The notes beneath the pieces were generated by a model. That model was not told where the DNA came from. It worked only from the letters and a program-made list of their open reading frames with translations, and did not search any database. A program made the translations under genes and the position numbers. A stretch of DNA of 64,000 nucleotides from Kaistella chaponensis (GTDB lineage Bacteria; Bacteroidota; Bacteroidia; Flavobacteriales; Weeksellaceae). The stretch is from the NCBI RefSeq assembly GCF_900156725.1, contig NZ_FTOI01000005.1:124001-188000 (forward strand). The letters run 5' to 3'. Shown piece after piece: positions 15,606 through 24,017 of this stretch (position 1 is its first letter; every line of letters begins with the position of its first letter).

Positions 15606-17303
15606 TTATAAAACCCTATAAATCGGATATAAACCAACACTTCCTTCGTAGTACGGTGAATGTTTGTACACCCAATCCAATTGTGCTTTTCCGTCTTTTG
15701 CAAAATCGGGATTCACAATTTTCTCCATTTCAAATGCGGTGCGCAAAACCGAATTATTTTTCAATAAATCCGCTGCGGTATCTTCGAAAACGTAATCGGA
15801 GTAATATTCTTTTTGTCCGAGCGTTGCATCGAAGAAATTCCAGTTAAAAAAAGAATCAGCTGCTTCTGGCTCCAAAGTTTCTAACAAATATTTCACCCCA
15901 TTTTGTTGGGTAGAAACTAAAAAATCTCCTTTTCTAAAGTTGACGTTTTTGGTTTCAGCTTTTACTTGAGTGTCATAATGAATGTAATGGCCTTCGTAAG
16001 GATTTTTGACCGTTTTGAAATCTGAAATCTTATATTGTTGTGAAAAAATGATGGAATCTTGCTTCATTTCTTTCACCATAATGTTATTCCGTTTCAAATA
16101 ATCCAAGACTTTTTTTTCGGATTTCGGAATCACATAATAGGTTGGAATTGCAATTTCTTTCGTGGAAATATACTGGTTATAAAATTTCACTTTTCTTGTA
16201 AATGGTTTGTTTCTGTCGTAGAAAAGTCTTGGTTGGCCAGAAACTTCACTTGTTTTTTTTCCTGCTTCAAAACCTTTAAAATCGATCATTTGATAATTGG
16301 TACTGTCCACTTTCCATTGAATAGGATATTTCATTTTCGGTTGATAATCCTTCAAACTTTCCACCATTAATTTTTGAATTTCTTTGGCGTTTTTTTCGGT
16401 ATAATTAATGGAGATCAACATGTTTTCATAAGTAGCACGAACGCGATCTCTGTACGGTTTCAGCATGTGCGTTTCGGCAACCGTTCCCATCGTATTAAAA
16501 AGCGTGGTGTAACCTGTTGCATAACGCGGAGAATCCATAAAAGTAGGGAAACCTTCATCGGGAGAATCACCATGAATATTGACATAAGGCGTGGTGAGAA
16601 TTCCTTTTTTTTCTAAAGTCTGCACAATTTCCGGCTGCATTTTTTCATTAAAATAATTGCCCAAAGTTTTTCCCAAACGTTCTTTATTGGTAGAAATATA
16701 GGTGAACAAATATTGATAATCTGCACCGTTGGAAACATGATTATCAATAAAATAAATTGGTTTGAAATGTTGAAAAATACTTTGAAAAGCTTTCGCATTC
16801 TCGGTATCATTTTTAATGAAATCTCTATTCAAATCATAATTTCTCGTGTTTCCTCGGAAACCGTATTCTTCGGGACCGTTTTGGTTGGCTCTACTGAATT
16901 TTCCGCGGCGCAACATTCCCGAAATGTTGTAGGCTTGCATTGCTACAATTTTTAAATCTTTGACCGAAATTTTTCCAGTTGCACAATCGCGCATCAACAT
17001 CATGGTTGCATCGATTCCATCGGGTTCTCCGGGATGAATTCCATTATTGATGAGGATTACGGGAACTTCTTTATTTTTTGATGGATTAAAAATCACGACT
17101 TTCATAGATTCGCCGTTATCATCAGTTCCGAAAGATTCTACAGAAATCGTTTTGAAATTCTGAGCCAAATCATCGTAATATTTCACCATTTCTGCATAAG
17201 TGGTGGTTTGGTTTCCATTGCCTTTTTCGAAAGGCGTTTGAAGTTTGGTTTGGGAGAAAAATGAACAAGAAATGAAAAGGAAAAGTGAGCTTAGAAGTTT
17301 CAT
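15606..17303 (-). CDS. M14 family zinc metallocarboxypeptidase (secreted)
   Basis: A 565-residue exported metallopeptidase. The ATG at 17303 gives a clean signal peptide (MKLLSSLFLFISCSFFSQ); an in-frame start 33 bp upstream would spoil it. The zinc motif HPGE is at residues 90-93 in INNGIHPGEPDGIDA, a third zinc His is expected in YFIDNHVSNGADYQ, the substrate-binding RNYDLNRDF segment follows, and the catalytic Glu is likely the one in GTVAETHMLK. The C-terminal third carries no obvious type IX secretion CTD. It probably trims peptides in the periplasm or outside the cell. It is monocistronic between a shared terminator and the divergent orphan lipoprotein gene. Confidence 0.85.
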   Translation of the reverse strand: MKLLSSLFLFISCSFFSQTKLQTPFEKGNGNQTTTYAEMVKYYDDLAQNFKTISVESFGTDDNGESMKVVIFNPSKNKEVPVILINNGIHPGEPDGIDATMMLMRDCATGKISVKDLKIVAMQAYNISGMLRRGKFSRANQNGPEEYGFRGNTRNYDLNRDFIKNDTENAKAFQSIFQHFKPIYFIDNHVSNGADYQYLFTYISTNKERLGKTLGNYFNEKMQPEIVQTLEKKGILTTPYVNIHGDSPDEGFPTFMDSPRYATGYTTLFNTMGTVAETHMLKPYRDRVRATYENMLISINYTEKNAKEIQKLMVESLKDYQPKMKYPIQWKVDSTNYQMIDFKGFEAGKKTSEVSGQPRLFYDRNKPFTRKVKFYNQYISTKEIAIPTYYVIPKSEKKVLDYLKRNNIMVKEMKQDSIIFSQQYKISDFKTVKNPYEGHYIHYDTQVKAETKNVNFRKGDFLVSTQQNGVKYLLETLEPEAADSFFNWNFFDATLGQKEYYSDYVFEDTAADLLKNNSVLRTAFEMEKIVNPDFAKDGKAQLDWVYKHSPYYEGSVGLYPIYRVL

Positions 17304-17351
17304 CAATTTAAATTTTAACGAAAATACAAAAAACATTATCTTTATTAACTT

Positions 17352-18131
17352 ATGAATTACTTGAAACTCTTCTTATTCTCAATTATTTTGATTAGTTGCA
17401 AAAAGAAATCTTTTGCGGATGATATTGTTTTAACTAATAATTCTAAAATTGAAACAAAATTTCAAGAATTTAATGAAGGAGTGCATGAATATGGTTCTTC
17501 AGTTATTTATGTGGGGAAAATAAAAGATTCGATTCCTATAAAATATTATGATTCAATGTTTCCCGCTCCACCTCCACCACCAAATTTTTATTTGAAAACA
17601 GAAAGTGACAAGAAAGATTCAATTGTTTTCAACGAAATGCGTAAAAAGTATTTTCTAGGTGATTTTGATAGGATTCAATTTTCAACCAAACCTATTAAGT
17701 TTGATTCTCTTACTAACGATATTTTAGAAATTGTAGTAAAACCTAAAGATACAATTCCGCATTTTGTAATTGATTCTACTAACAAAATTAAAGCATATAA
17801 ATCTTTTCCAGTTTTTATTAAAAACATATCTGGTAAAAAACTTATTCTTCCTGAGATGAAGTCTTTAGCGACTTTTGCACATAACAAGAATAACAAGTGG
17901 CAACTTATATGGAATGACAATGCATTTATTTGTGGTGACAGTATGTTTAACAGAAGATTTTGGATTTTAAATCCTGATGAAGTTATTATTTTTTCTGTGA
18001 ATTATTTTCAAGGAAAAGAAAAAACAAAATTTAGAATAGGATTAACATATTATTTCTTGTCGGAAGAATTTGAAGGATATATAAATCCGAAATTATTTGA
18101 ACAGCAGAGAATGGTGTATGAAATTAAATAA
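17352..18131 (+). CDS. Hypothetical lipoprotein
   Basis: A 259-residue protein I do not recognise. The N-terminus MNYLKLFLFSIILISCKKK carries a lipobox (LISC), so it should be a lipoprotein; residues KKK directly after Cys16 fit Bacteroidetes lipoproteins, including those displayed at the surface (signal usually K/D/E-rich). A proline run (FPAPPPPPNFYL, near residues 73-84) follows, and the rest is predicted mainly beta with two SIVF/VIIFSVNY-type strands. Codon use is more A+T-rich than its neighbours, which could mean a lineage-specific or acquired gene. It is transcribed alone, divergent from the M14 peptidase, and has its own terminator. Confidence 0.7.
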   Translation: MNYLKLFLFSIILISCKKKSFADDIVLTNNSKIETKFQEFNEGVHEYGSSVIYVGKIKDSIPIKYYDSMFPAPPPPPNFYLKTESDKKDSIVFNEMRKKYFLGDFDRIQFSTKPIKFDSLTNDILEIVVKPKDTIPHFVIDSTNKIKAYKSFPVFIKNISGKKLILPEMKSLATFAHNKNNKWQLIWNDNAFICGDSMFNRRFWILNPDEVIIFSVNYFQGKEKTKFRIGLTYYFLSEEFEGYINPKLFEQQRMVYEIK

Positions 18132-18133
18132 AA

Positions 18134-18166
18134 AAATTCCTGAACGAATCCAGGAATTTGTTGTTT
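18134..18166 (+). terminator. Terminator of the hypothetical lipoprotein gene
   Basis: A 9-bp stem AAATTCCTG / CAGGAATTT with an 8-nt loop begins 2 bp after the stop codon and is followed by a T-rich tract. Confidence 0.8.
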
Positions 18167-18194
18167 TATATGTTCTTTGAAGAAGCGAAAATCT

Positions 18195-18329
18195 GCGCCC
18201 CGACCTGAGTGGAGCTCTTTTTTGTTATTTCGAATCCGAAAAAATGTAACGGATTAAATCACCTTGTTCGCAATGACAAAAAAAGCGGGAACGGAGGGCG
18301 GTCCCGATAACTATCGGGATTGGCGCCCC
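18195..18329. repeat. Intergenic repeat element (copy A)
   Basis: A GC-richer block between the convergent lipoprotein and lepA genes. It starts GCGCCCCGACCTGAGTGG, passes through a T-run and an A-run, and continues AGCGGGAACGG. It then holds a perfect hairpin TCCCGATA-ac-TATCGGGA (18302-18319) and closes with a second GCGCCCC (18323-18329), a 7-bp direct repeat of its start. The inner part (18225-18279) has its own AATCCG/CGGATT inverted repeat. The outer architecture GCCCCGA...T-run...A-run...AGCGGGA is shared with the element at 58741-58810 read on the minus strand. No coding capacity is visible. Confidence 0.55.
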
Positions 18330-18336
18330 AATTATT

Positions 18337-20133
18337 CTAGTCATTCAGCTTCAAAACCGCCATAAATGCCGATTGTGGAACCTCTACTCTACCGATTTGC
18401 TTCATCTTTTTCTTTCCTTCTTTCTGCTTTTCCAACAATTTACGTTTACGGGAAATATCTCCACCGTAACATTTTGCGGTAACGTCTTTTCGTAAAGCTT
18501 TGATGGTTTCTCTTGCAATTACTTTGGCTCCTAAAGCGGCTTGAACTGCAATATCAAACTGTTGTCTTGGGATCAATTCGCGCAATTTTTCGCACATTCT
18601 TTTTCCGATGTAATACGCGTTGCTATCGTGAATTAATGAGGAAAGTGCATCGACCATATCGCCATTGATCAAAATATCCATCTTCACTAATTTTGAAGAG
18701 CGGAAACCGATCGGATGGTAATCGAAAGATGCATATCCTTTGGAAACCGATTTCAAACGGTCATAAAAGTCGAAAACAACTTCTGCTAAAGGCATATTGA
18801 AAACAAGTTCTACCCGTTCTGAAGTCAAATAACTTTGGTTCACAATTTCCCCACGTTTTTCGATACATAAAGTCATTACAGGACCCACATAATCGGACTT
18901 GGTAATGATAGAAGCTTTGATGAAGGGCTCTTCAACGCGATCCATCGTCATCGGATCTGTCATTTCGGAAGGATTATTGATCAGGATCATTTTCTCCGGA
19001 TCTTTTTTGGTATAACCGTGGTACGAAACGTTTGGAACGGTCGTGATCACATCCATATTAAATTCGCGGTCGAGTCTTTCCTGAACGATCTCCATGTGCA
19101 GCATTCCGAGGAATCCGCAACGGAAACCGAAACCAAGTGCAGCCGAACTTTCTGGCTCGAAAACCAAAGAAGCATCGTTCAAACGCAGTTTTTCTAAAGA
19201 GAAACGCAGTTCTTCGAAATCCTCGGATTCGATGGGATAAATTCCGGCGAAAACCATAGGTTTTACTTCTTCAAATCCGTCGATTGGTTCAGTAGCGCCG
19301 TTTTCAAAAGTGGTGATCGTATCTCCTACTTTTACTTCGCGTGCATCTTTAATTCCGGAAATGATGTAACCAACATCGCCGGTTTTAATTTCTTTTTTTG
19401 CTAATTGTTTTAATTTTAAAGTTCCCACTTCATCGGCTTCGTACATTTTGTTCGTCGCCATGAATTTGATCCGTTGTCCTTTTTTAATGCTTCCGTTTAC
19501 GACTTTAAAGTACGCTTCAATTCCACGGAAAGGATTGTAAACAGAGTCGAAAATCAAGGCTTGAAGCGGACCATCTTCATTTCCAACTGGTGCAGGAATT
19601 CTGTTGACAATGTGTTCTAACAGTTCATGTACCCCTTCTCCGGTTTTTCCGGAAACGCGTAAAACGTCTTCATACTCACAACCGATAAGGTTCATAATTT
19701 CATCGGTTACTTCTTCTGGATTCGCAGAAGGTAAATCGATTTTATTCAGAATCGGAATGATGGTTAAATCGTTTTCTAAAGCCAAATATAAATTGCTTAT
19801 CGTTTGAGCCTGAATACTTTGCGCGGCATCTACAATGAGAAGCGCACCTTCACAAGCTGCGATGGAACGGGAAACTTCATAAGAGAAATCGACGTGTCCT
19901 GGAGTATCAATTAAGTTGAGGATATATTTTTCTCCATTCAATTCATAATCCATTTGAATGGCGTGAGATTTTATGGTAATTCCACGTTCTTTCTCAATAT
20001 CCATATCATCTAAAGTCTGAGACTGCAGTTCTCTGGAAGTAACTGTATTGGTATATTCCAAAAGCCGATCTGCCAAAGTAGATTTACCGTGGTCAATATG
20101 TGCAATAATGCAAAAATTTCTTATGTTTTTCAT
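18337..20133 (-). CDS. lepA: Elongation factor 4 (LepA), ribosome-associated GTPase
   Basis: LepA is a translational GTPase related to EF-G that acts on stalled or assembling ribosomes. The 598-residue length is standard. Visible motifs: P-loop AHIDHGKST (12-20), switch [18 protein letters not shown], and the LepA-specific C-terminal domain [19 protein letters not shown] through [25 protein letters not shown]. It starts at ATG 20133 with a candidate -7 element just upstream, and is apparently monocistronic; the upstream sigma-factor operon ends in its own terminator. Confidence 0.97.
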   Translation of the reverse strand: MKNIRNFCIIAHIDHGKSTLADRLLEYTNTVTSRELQSQTLDDMDIEKERGITIKSHAIQMDYELNGEKYILNLIDTPGHVDFSYEVSRSIAACEGALLIVDAAQSIQAQTISNLYLALENDLTIIPILNKIDLPSANPEEVTDEIMNLIGCEYEDVLRVSGKTGEGVHELLEHIVNRIPAPVGNEDGPLQALIFDSVYNPFRGIEAYFKVVNGSIKKGQRIKFMATNKMYEADEVGTLKLKQLAKKEIKTGDVGYIISGIKDAREVKVGDTITTFENGATEPIDGFEEVKPMVFAGIYPIESEDFEELRFSLEKLRLNDASLVFEPESSAALGFGFRCGFLGMLHMEIVQERLDREFNMDVITTVPNVSYHGYTKKDPEKMILINNPSEMTDPMTMDRVEEPFIKASIITKSDYVGPVMTLCIEKRGEIVNQSYLTSERVELVFNMPLAEVVFDFYDRLKSVSKGYASFDYHPIGFRSSKLVKMDILINGDMVDALSSLIHDSNAYYIGKRMCEKLRELIPRQQFDIAVQAALGAKVIARETIKALRKDVTAKCYGGDISRKRKLLEKQKEGKKKMKQIGRVEVPQSAFMAVLKLND

Positions 20134-20151
20134 TAATTATATGATAGTTTG

Positions 20152-20159
20152 CAAATTTA
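20152..20159 (-). promoter_or_regulatory. Candidate -7 element for lepA
   Basis: TAAATTTG on the minus strand matches TAnnTTTG, 18 bp upstream of the lepA ATG. The -33 half is not evident. Confidence 0.4.
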
Positions 20160-20215
20160 GTGTTTTTTAGTTGACTTTGATGAAAATTTGAGCCGTGACT
20201 TGCGATGGATTTCCC

Positions 20216-20252
20216 AAAAAAGAACGACCTCTACAAAAATTTGTAGAGGTCG
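20216..20252 (-). terminator. Terminator of the ECF sigma operon
   Basis: A 13-bp perfect stem CGACCTCTACAAA / TTTGTAGAGGTCG with a 2-nt minimal loop; on the minus strand it is followed by TTCTTTTTT. It lies 24 bp past the last gene of the operon. Confidence 0.9.
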
Positions 20253-20276
20253 CTCAAACATTAAAAAAATAAACTA

Positions 20277-20792
20277 TTATGGTCTTCTGCGCTGCGAACT
20301 CGGATCTTGTGGTTCGTCTTGTTTTTTTTCTATTATTTTGTTCCGAATCTTTCCTTCTGTATGATACATTTGAAGTACTTGCTGTGGTTTGATGACTTTC
20401 AAAAATTTTTCAGCGTATATTTTTCGGTTGTCTAAAAGTTGCTGCCCAACTTCGAAACTTTCGTTGAGCTGTTTTTTAGCCTCTTCATCGCTCATGTTTT
20501 CGTAATCACCGCCAGATTTGAATTTGCTTTTAATGGAGTTTTGCTTTTCCTGATATTCAGAATACAAAGTTTTAAAATCGCTTTGTGTATTTTGTGGGAC
20601 AGCCAATGATGAAACCATCATGTTTTCTCTAAATTCCTGCAAAACCGTCTTTCTTTCGCGTGGACTCATGTTCTGTATAATGACCTTTCTTTGGTCTGGT
20701 TTCATCGTTTTCCAATCATATTTCTGTGCTTGAACAAAACTGTTAAATGAGGTAAAAAACAGGATGATCAGCAAATACAAAATCTTTTTCAT
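20277..20792 (-). CDS. Periplasmic Spy/CpxP-like protein of an ECF sigma operon
   Basis: A 171-residue exported, charged helical protein. The ATG at 20792 gives the signal peptide MKKILYLLIILFFTSFNSFVQAQ; an earlier in-frame codon would overlap the anti-sigma gene and bury the signal. The mature part is rich in Lys/Glu/Gln helices, with MSPRERKTVLQEFRENMM and FLKVIKPQQVLQMYHTEGK resembling the two LTxxQ-like segments of CpxP/Spy envelope-stress chaperones; the match is weak and is a structural inference. It starts 13 bp after the anti-sigma gene and closes the operon. It ends in an Arg-rich tail (SSQRRRP). Confidence 0.65.
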   Translation of the reverse strand: MKKILYLLIILFFTSFNSFVQAQKYDWKTMKPDQRKVIIQNMSPRERKTVLQEFRENMMVSSLAVPQNTQSDFKTLYSEYQEKQNSIKSKFKSGGDYENMSDEEAKKQLNESFEVGQQLLDNRKIYAEKFLKVIKPQQVLQMYHTEGKIRNKIIEKKQDEPQDPSSQRRRP

Positions 20793-20805
20793 CTTCCTTT
20801 TATTT

Positions 20806-21354
20806 TTAGTTATACAAATCCAGATAAACATCTTGCTCGGTATTTTTTCCTAAATCGGCTAAATCAGCGGAGGAAAAATTAGCAAGTATTTGATCTACTT
20901 GAGAATCACTATTTTGGAAAGTAGAAATTTTCTCTTGATTTCCCAAACTACTTTTCTTCTGCTCAACAATATCACCTGGAGCCGTACTTTCTGTTTGATT
21001 CGTAGCGACAACATTGGTTAAGTCCTGTTCTGCATTTGGTGTTGAAACAACCGTTGGTTTTTCAAGGTTATCAACTGGTAATGAATCTGTTGCAACGACA
21101 CTAACATTGTTAGCAATTTGTTTTTCAGAGCTAACTAAATCTGTATCAGCATCTTGTTGATTCACAAAGAAAGTAATTCCGAAAAGTAACGCGACTGCTG
21201 CTGCGGCAGAATAAGCCCAATTCAATTTTATAATTTTCGCTTCTTTTTTGGGCCTCGTTTCTGATAAAACGTTGAGTTGCATTTCCTCGAAAAACTGATC
21301 GGGAACTCTGTAAACGTTTTGACGTTCCAATTTTTCAATATCTAAATTTTTCAT
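20806..21354 (-). CDS. Putative membrane anti-sigma factor
   Basis: A 182-residue protein with a short cytoplasmic N-terminus (MKNLDIEKLERQNVYRVPDQFFEEM), one transmembrane helix at about 48-65 (YSAAAAVALLFGITFFV) and a Ser/Thr/Asp-rich periplasmic segment. The order sigma factor, single-pass protein, periplasmic helical protein is the usual arrangement for an ECF regulator, so the N-terminal segment probably binds the upstream sigma factor. It lacks a recognisable zinc anti-sigma HxxxCxxC motif. The gene follows the sigma gene by 57 bp. The periplasmic tail is low in complexity, so a sensory ligand is not evident. Confidence 0.7.
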   Translation of the reverse strand: MKNLDIEKLERQNVYRVPDQFFEEMQLNVLSETRPKKEAKIIKLNWAYSAAAAVALLFGITFFVNQQDADTDLVSSEKQIANNVSVVATDSLPVDNLEKPTVVSTPNAEQDLTNVVATNQTESTAPGDIVEQKKSSLGNQEKISTFQNSDSQVDQILANFSSADLADLGKNTEQDVYLDLYN

Positions 21355-21411
21355 CTGCTAATTTTTATTTTCTCCAAGACTTAGCTTTGCTGTTATAAAA
21401 CTGAAAAAACA

Positions 21412-21963
21412 TTATCCTGTGAAGTTTAATTTTATATAATCCTCTACTTTCTGTTTGGCGTAATGGTAATTGGTTTTCAAAGTTCCAACCGACATATCGA
21501 CAATTTTTGAAATCTCTTCGTAGGGTAAATCATCGTAATATCTGAGCGTAAATACCAGTTTTTGTTTTTCTGGTAGAGACTGAATTGCTTTTTGCAGCAA
21601 GATTTGTATTTCATCGGCCTCTGCTGAAACATTTTCTGCAACCAAATTCTGAAGATGAAAGTCTGAACCTTCCTCACTTTTTTGCATTTTTTTCAGCTTA
21701 TTCAATTGCTGTAAAGATTCATTGGTTGCAATTCTGTACAACCACGTATAAAGTTGACTATCTTGCTTAAACTGATGAAAATTCTGATAAGCTTTGATAA
21801 AGGTGTCTTGTAAAACATCTTGCGCCAAATCATGATCTACAATTAATCTCCGGATATGCCAATACAACCTACTCTGATAAGCATCCATCATCGAACGAAC
21901 TCCTTTTTCACGGGTTTTCTCGCTCGACATCAACTCGATAATTTCGGTTTCATTAATCTTCAT
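21412..21963 (-). CDS. ECF-type RNA polymerase sigma factor
   Basis: A 183-residue sigma-70 family factor with regions 2 and 4 only. Region 2 includes LYWHIRRLIVDHDLAQDVLQ and DTFIKAYQNFHQFKQDSQLYTWLYRIATN; region 4 includes SLPEKQKLVFTLRYYDDLPYEEISKI and the helix-turn-helix MSVGTLKTNYHYAKQKVEDYIK. It heads a three-gene operon with an anti-sigma candidate and a periplasmic Spy-like protein, consistent with envelope-stress response (inference). Start ATG at 21963. It is divergent from the DUF2520 gene across 104 bp that contain that gene's promoter. Confidence 0.9.
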   Translation of the reverse strand: MKINETEIIELMSSEKTREKGVRSMMDAYQSRLYWHIRRLIVDHDLAQDVLQDTFIKAYQNFHQFKQDSQLYTWLYRIATNESLQQLNKLKKMQKSEEGSDFHLQNLVAENVSAEADEIQILLQKAIQSLPEKQKLVFTLRYYDDLPYEEISKIVDMSVGTLKTNYHYAKQKVEDYIKLNFTG

Positions 21964-22023
21964 TCCGATGCTTTCAGTGTTTTGATGATAAATTTAATTA
22001 AAAGTTAAATAAGTATTTCAATA

Positions 22024-22052
22024 TTGAGTCCAAAACAAAATAATTATCTTTG
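22024..22052 (+). promoter_or_regulatory. Consensus Bacteroidetes promoter for the DUF2520-kdsC-maf genes
   Basis: TTG (22024-22026), 18-bp spacer, then TATCTTTG (22045-22052): one of the best full -33/-7 matches in the window. It lies 15 bp before the ATG at 22068. An in-frame TTG at 22050 falls inside the -7 element and so is not the start codon. Confidence 0.7.
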
Positions 22053-22067
22053 TTTATATTTAATTCA

Positions 22068-22820
22068 ATGAAGATCGCGATTCTTGGTTCCGGAAATGTA
22101 GCCTATCATTTGGCCAAAATGTTTAAGGAAAAAAACATTCCAATATCTCAAATATTTGGTAGAAATGAAAAGGATTTGCAAGAAATTTCCGAACAATTTG
22201 AAATTCCCTTTTCCACCACTGAATTGGCAGACGCAGAACTCTATTTCATCGCAGTGAATGATGATGCAGTTGCAGCAATCTCAAAAAATATTAAGAATCA
22301 AAATAGTTTGGTTGCACACACTTCTGGTTCTTTACCAAAAGAAATTTTAGAAGGAAATTATCGAAAGGCCAGTTTTTATCCTTTGCAAACCTTTTCCAAA
22401 TCCAAAATGCTGCAATATTCAGAGATTCCTTTTTTCGTAGAAGCTGAAAATGAAGCTGATTCGCAAATCCTCGAAAATCTAGCTTTAAAAATTTCTGAAA
22501 AAGTAATGAAAAGCGATTATGAAAAAAGAAAATATATTCATCTAACTGCAGTTTTTGCCTGTAATTTTGTGAATCATCTTTTTGCACGGGCCAAAGAAAT
22601 TTCAGATTCTCAACACATTCCATTTGACTATTTTTTGCCTTTAATTAAAGAAACAACTTTAAAAATTGAAAAAATTGAGCCAAAATTAGCACAAACTGGA
22701 CCCGCAATTCGAAATGATGAAAAGATCCTACAACTTCATGAAGCATTAATTACTGAGGAAGAGCATCTCAAAATTTACCAAGTAATGAACGAATCTATAA
22801 AAAAAATGTATGAGTTATAA
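22068..22820 (+). CDS. Rossmann-fold DUF2520 family protein
   Basis: A 250-residue soluble protein. The N-terminus MKIAILGSGNVAYHLAKMF has the GxGxxxxxL dinucleotide-binding pattern, followed by YFIAVNDDAVAAI and HTSGSLPKEIL, and a helical C-terminal DUF2520 domain (roughly 120-250, including KYIHLTAVFACNFVNHLFA). These proteins resemble pyrroline-5-carboxylate reductase/6-phosphogluconate-dehydrogenase-like folds and are often listed as putative NADP oxidoreductases; the substrate is unknown. The gene overlaps the following kdsC-like gene by 11 bp, so the two are co-translated. Confidence 0.8.
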   Translation: MKIAILGSGNVAYHLAKMFKEKNIPISQIFGRNEKDLQEISEQFEIPFSTTELADAELYFIAVNDDAVAAISKNIKNQNSLVAHTSGSLPKEILEGNYRKASFYPLQTFSKSKMLQYSEIPFFVEAENEADSQILENLALKISEKVMKSDYEKRKYIHLTAVFACNFVNHLFARAKEISDSQHIPFDYFLPLIKETTLKIEKIEPKLAQTGPAIRNDEKILQLHEALITEEEHLKIYQVMNESIKKMYEL

Positions 22821-23328
22821 AACAAAACTAAAAAATATAAAAGCTTTTGTATTCGATGTTGACGGTGTTTTTACGGACGGAAGTGTTTATCTTTTACCCG
22901 GCGGAAATATGTGCAGAGTGATGAATGTTCTCGATGGTTATGCTGTTGTAAAAGCCCTAAAAAATAATTATTTGATCGGCGTAATTACCGGTGGAAATGA
23001 TGAAGAAGTTCGCCACCGAATCAATTATCTCGGAATCAAAGATTACTACGCAAAATCGCCTAATAAAGCGATTGATTTTGAGGATTTTAAGTCGAAATAT
23101 GATTTAAAAAACGAAGAGATTTTAACAATGGGAGATGATCTTCCAGATATGAATATTATGAAAATTTCTGGAATCTCTGCTTGTCCCAAAAATGCAGTTC
23201 CGGAAGTAAAGGAAATCTCAGAATACATTTCTCCGATCGAAGGTGGAAAAGGCGCAGTTCGCGACGTGATTGAACAGGTGATGAAAATTCAGGGAAAATG
23301 GATTGAAGATCACACACAAAGCATTTAA
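22810..23328 (+). CDS. kdsC: HAD-family phosphatase, KdsC-like (3-deoxy-manno-octulosonate-8-phosphatase family)
   Basis: Removes phosphate from KDO-8-phosphate in LPS core synthesis in characterised relatives. The 172-residue protein has the HAD nucleophile motif FDVDGVFTDG (Asp16 and Asp18), the second motif VITGGND and the third MGDDLPDMNIM. The length and lack of a large cap match the KdsC tetramer type, not larger HAD enzymes. The gene overlaps the DUF2520 gene by 11 bp and is followed 39 bp later by maf. Other KDO genes are not in the window, so the specific substrate is inferred from family alone. Confidence 0.8.
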   Translation: MSYKTKLKNIKAFVFDVDGVFTDGSVYLLPGGNMCRVMNVLDGYAVVKALKNNYLIGVITGGNDEEVRHRINYLGIKDYYAKSPNKAIDFEDFKSKYDLKNEEILTMGDDLPDMNIMKISGISACPKNAVPEVKEISEYISPIEGGKGAVRDVIEQVMKIQGKWIEDHTQSI

Positions 23329-23367
23329 CTTCTTAACAAATATTTTTACAAATTCTAAAAATTATTC

Positions 23368-23925
23368 ATGAACCTATTATTAGCCTCCAATTCGCCCCGA
23401 AGAAAAGAACTCCTGCAAAATTTAGGATTTAATTTTGAGGTTGTTTCCATCGAATGCGACGAAATTTATCCGGAAAATTTACAGGTTGAAGAAATCGCAG
23501 AATACCTCTCCGTATTAAAAGCAGATGCATTTAGAACTTTAGAGAAAAATGAAGTATTAATTACTGCAGATACCATTGTGGCTTTAGAAAACCAAATTTT
23601 AGGAAAACCTAAAAACGAGTCGGATGCAAAAGAAATGTTGCAGAAACTTTCAGGAAAAACGCATCAGGTTTATACCGCTTTTACCATCAGAAGTGTAGAA
23701 AAAAACATCTCTAAAACAGATTTTGCAAAGGTAACCTTTGACGCAATATCGGAAGCTGAAATCGATTTCTATATCAAAAATTACAAACCTTTCGACAAAG
23801 CAGGAAGTTACGGCATACAGGAATGGCTCGGAATGGCTAAAATCACAGAAATGCAAGGAAGTTATTATACGATTATGGGATTCCCGACGCATTTGGTGTA
23901 CTCCGTTTTAAAAGATTTTCAATAA
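23368..23925 (+). CDS. maf: Maf family nucleotide pyrophosphatase
   Basis: Hydrolyses non-canonical or pyrimidine nucleoside triphosphates (house-cleaning) in the cytoplasm. The 185-residue protein has the Maf start LLASNSPRRKELL, the ADTIVALEN motif, GKPKNESDAKEML, LSGKTHQVYTAF and the C-terminal FDKAGSYGIQEWLGMAKI. All motifs expected for a dTTP/UTP-type Maf (YhdE-like) are present. It is the third gene of a run DUF2520-kdsC-maf, followed by sprE/porW after 92 bp. Confidence 0.92.
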   Translation: MNLLLASNSPRRKELLQNLGFNFEVVSIECDEIYPENLQVEEIAEYLSVLKADAFRTLEKNEVLITADTIVALENQILGKPKNESDAKEMLQKLSGKTHQVYTAFTIRSVEKNISKTDFAKVTFDAISEAEIDFYIKNYKPFDKAGSYGIQEWLGMAKITEMQGSYYTIMGFPTHLVYSVLKDFQ

Positions 23926-24017
23926 GTAGCTTCTAAAAACAAAAAATCATTATTTTTACAAGAAATTTATCGATATGCACTATACTAAAGTGCCGATTAA
24001 AATGTTATTATGAAATA

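Noticed and set aside
22050-22067. TTG start extending the DUF2520 protein by six residues
   Set aside because: The TTG lies inside the -7 promoter element; the ATG at 22068 gives the standard Rossmann N-terminus.
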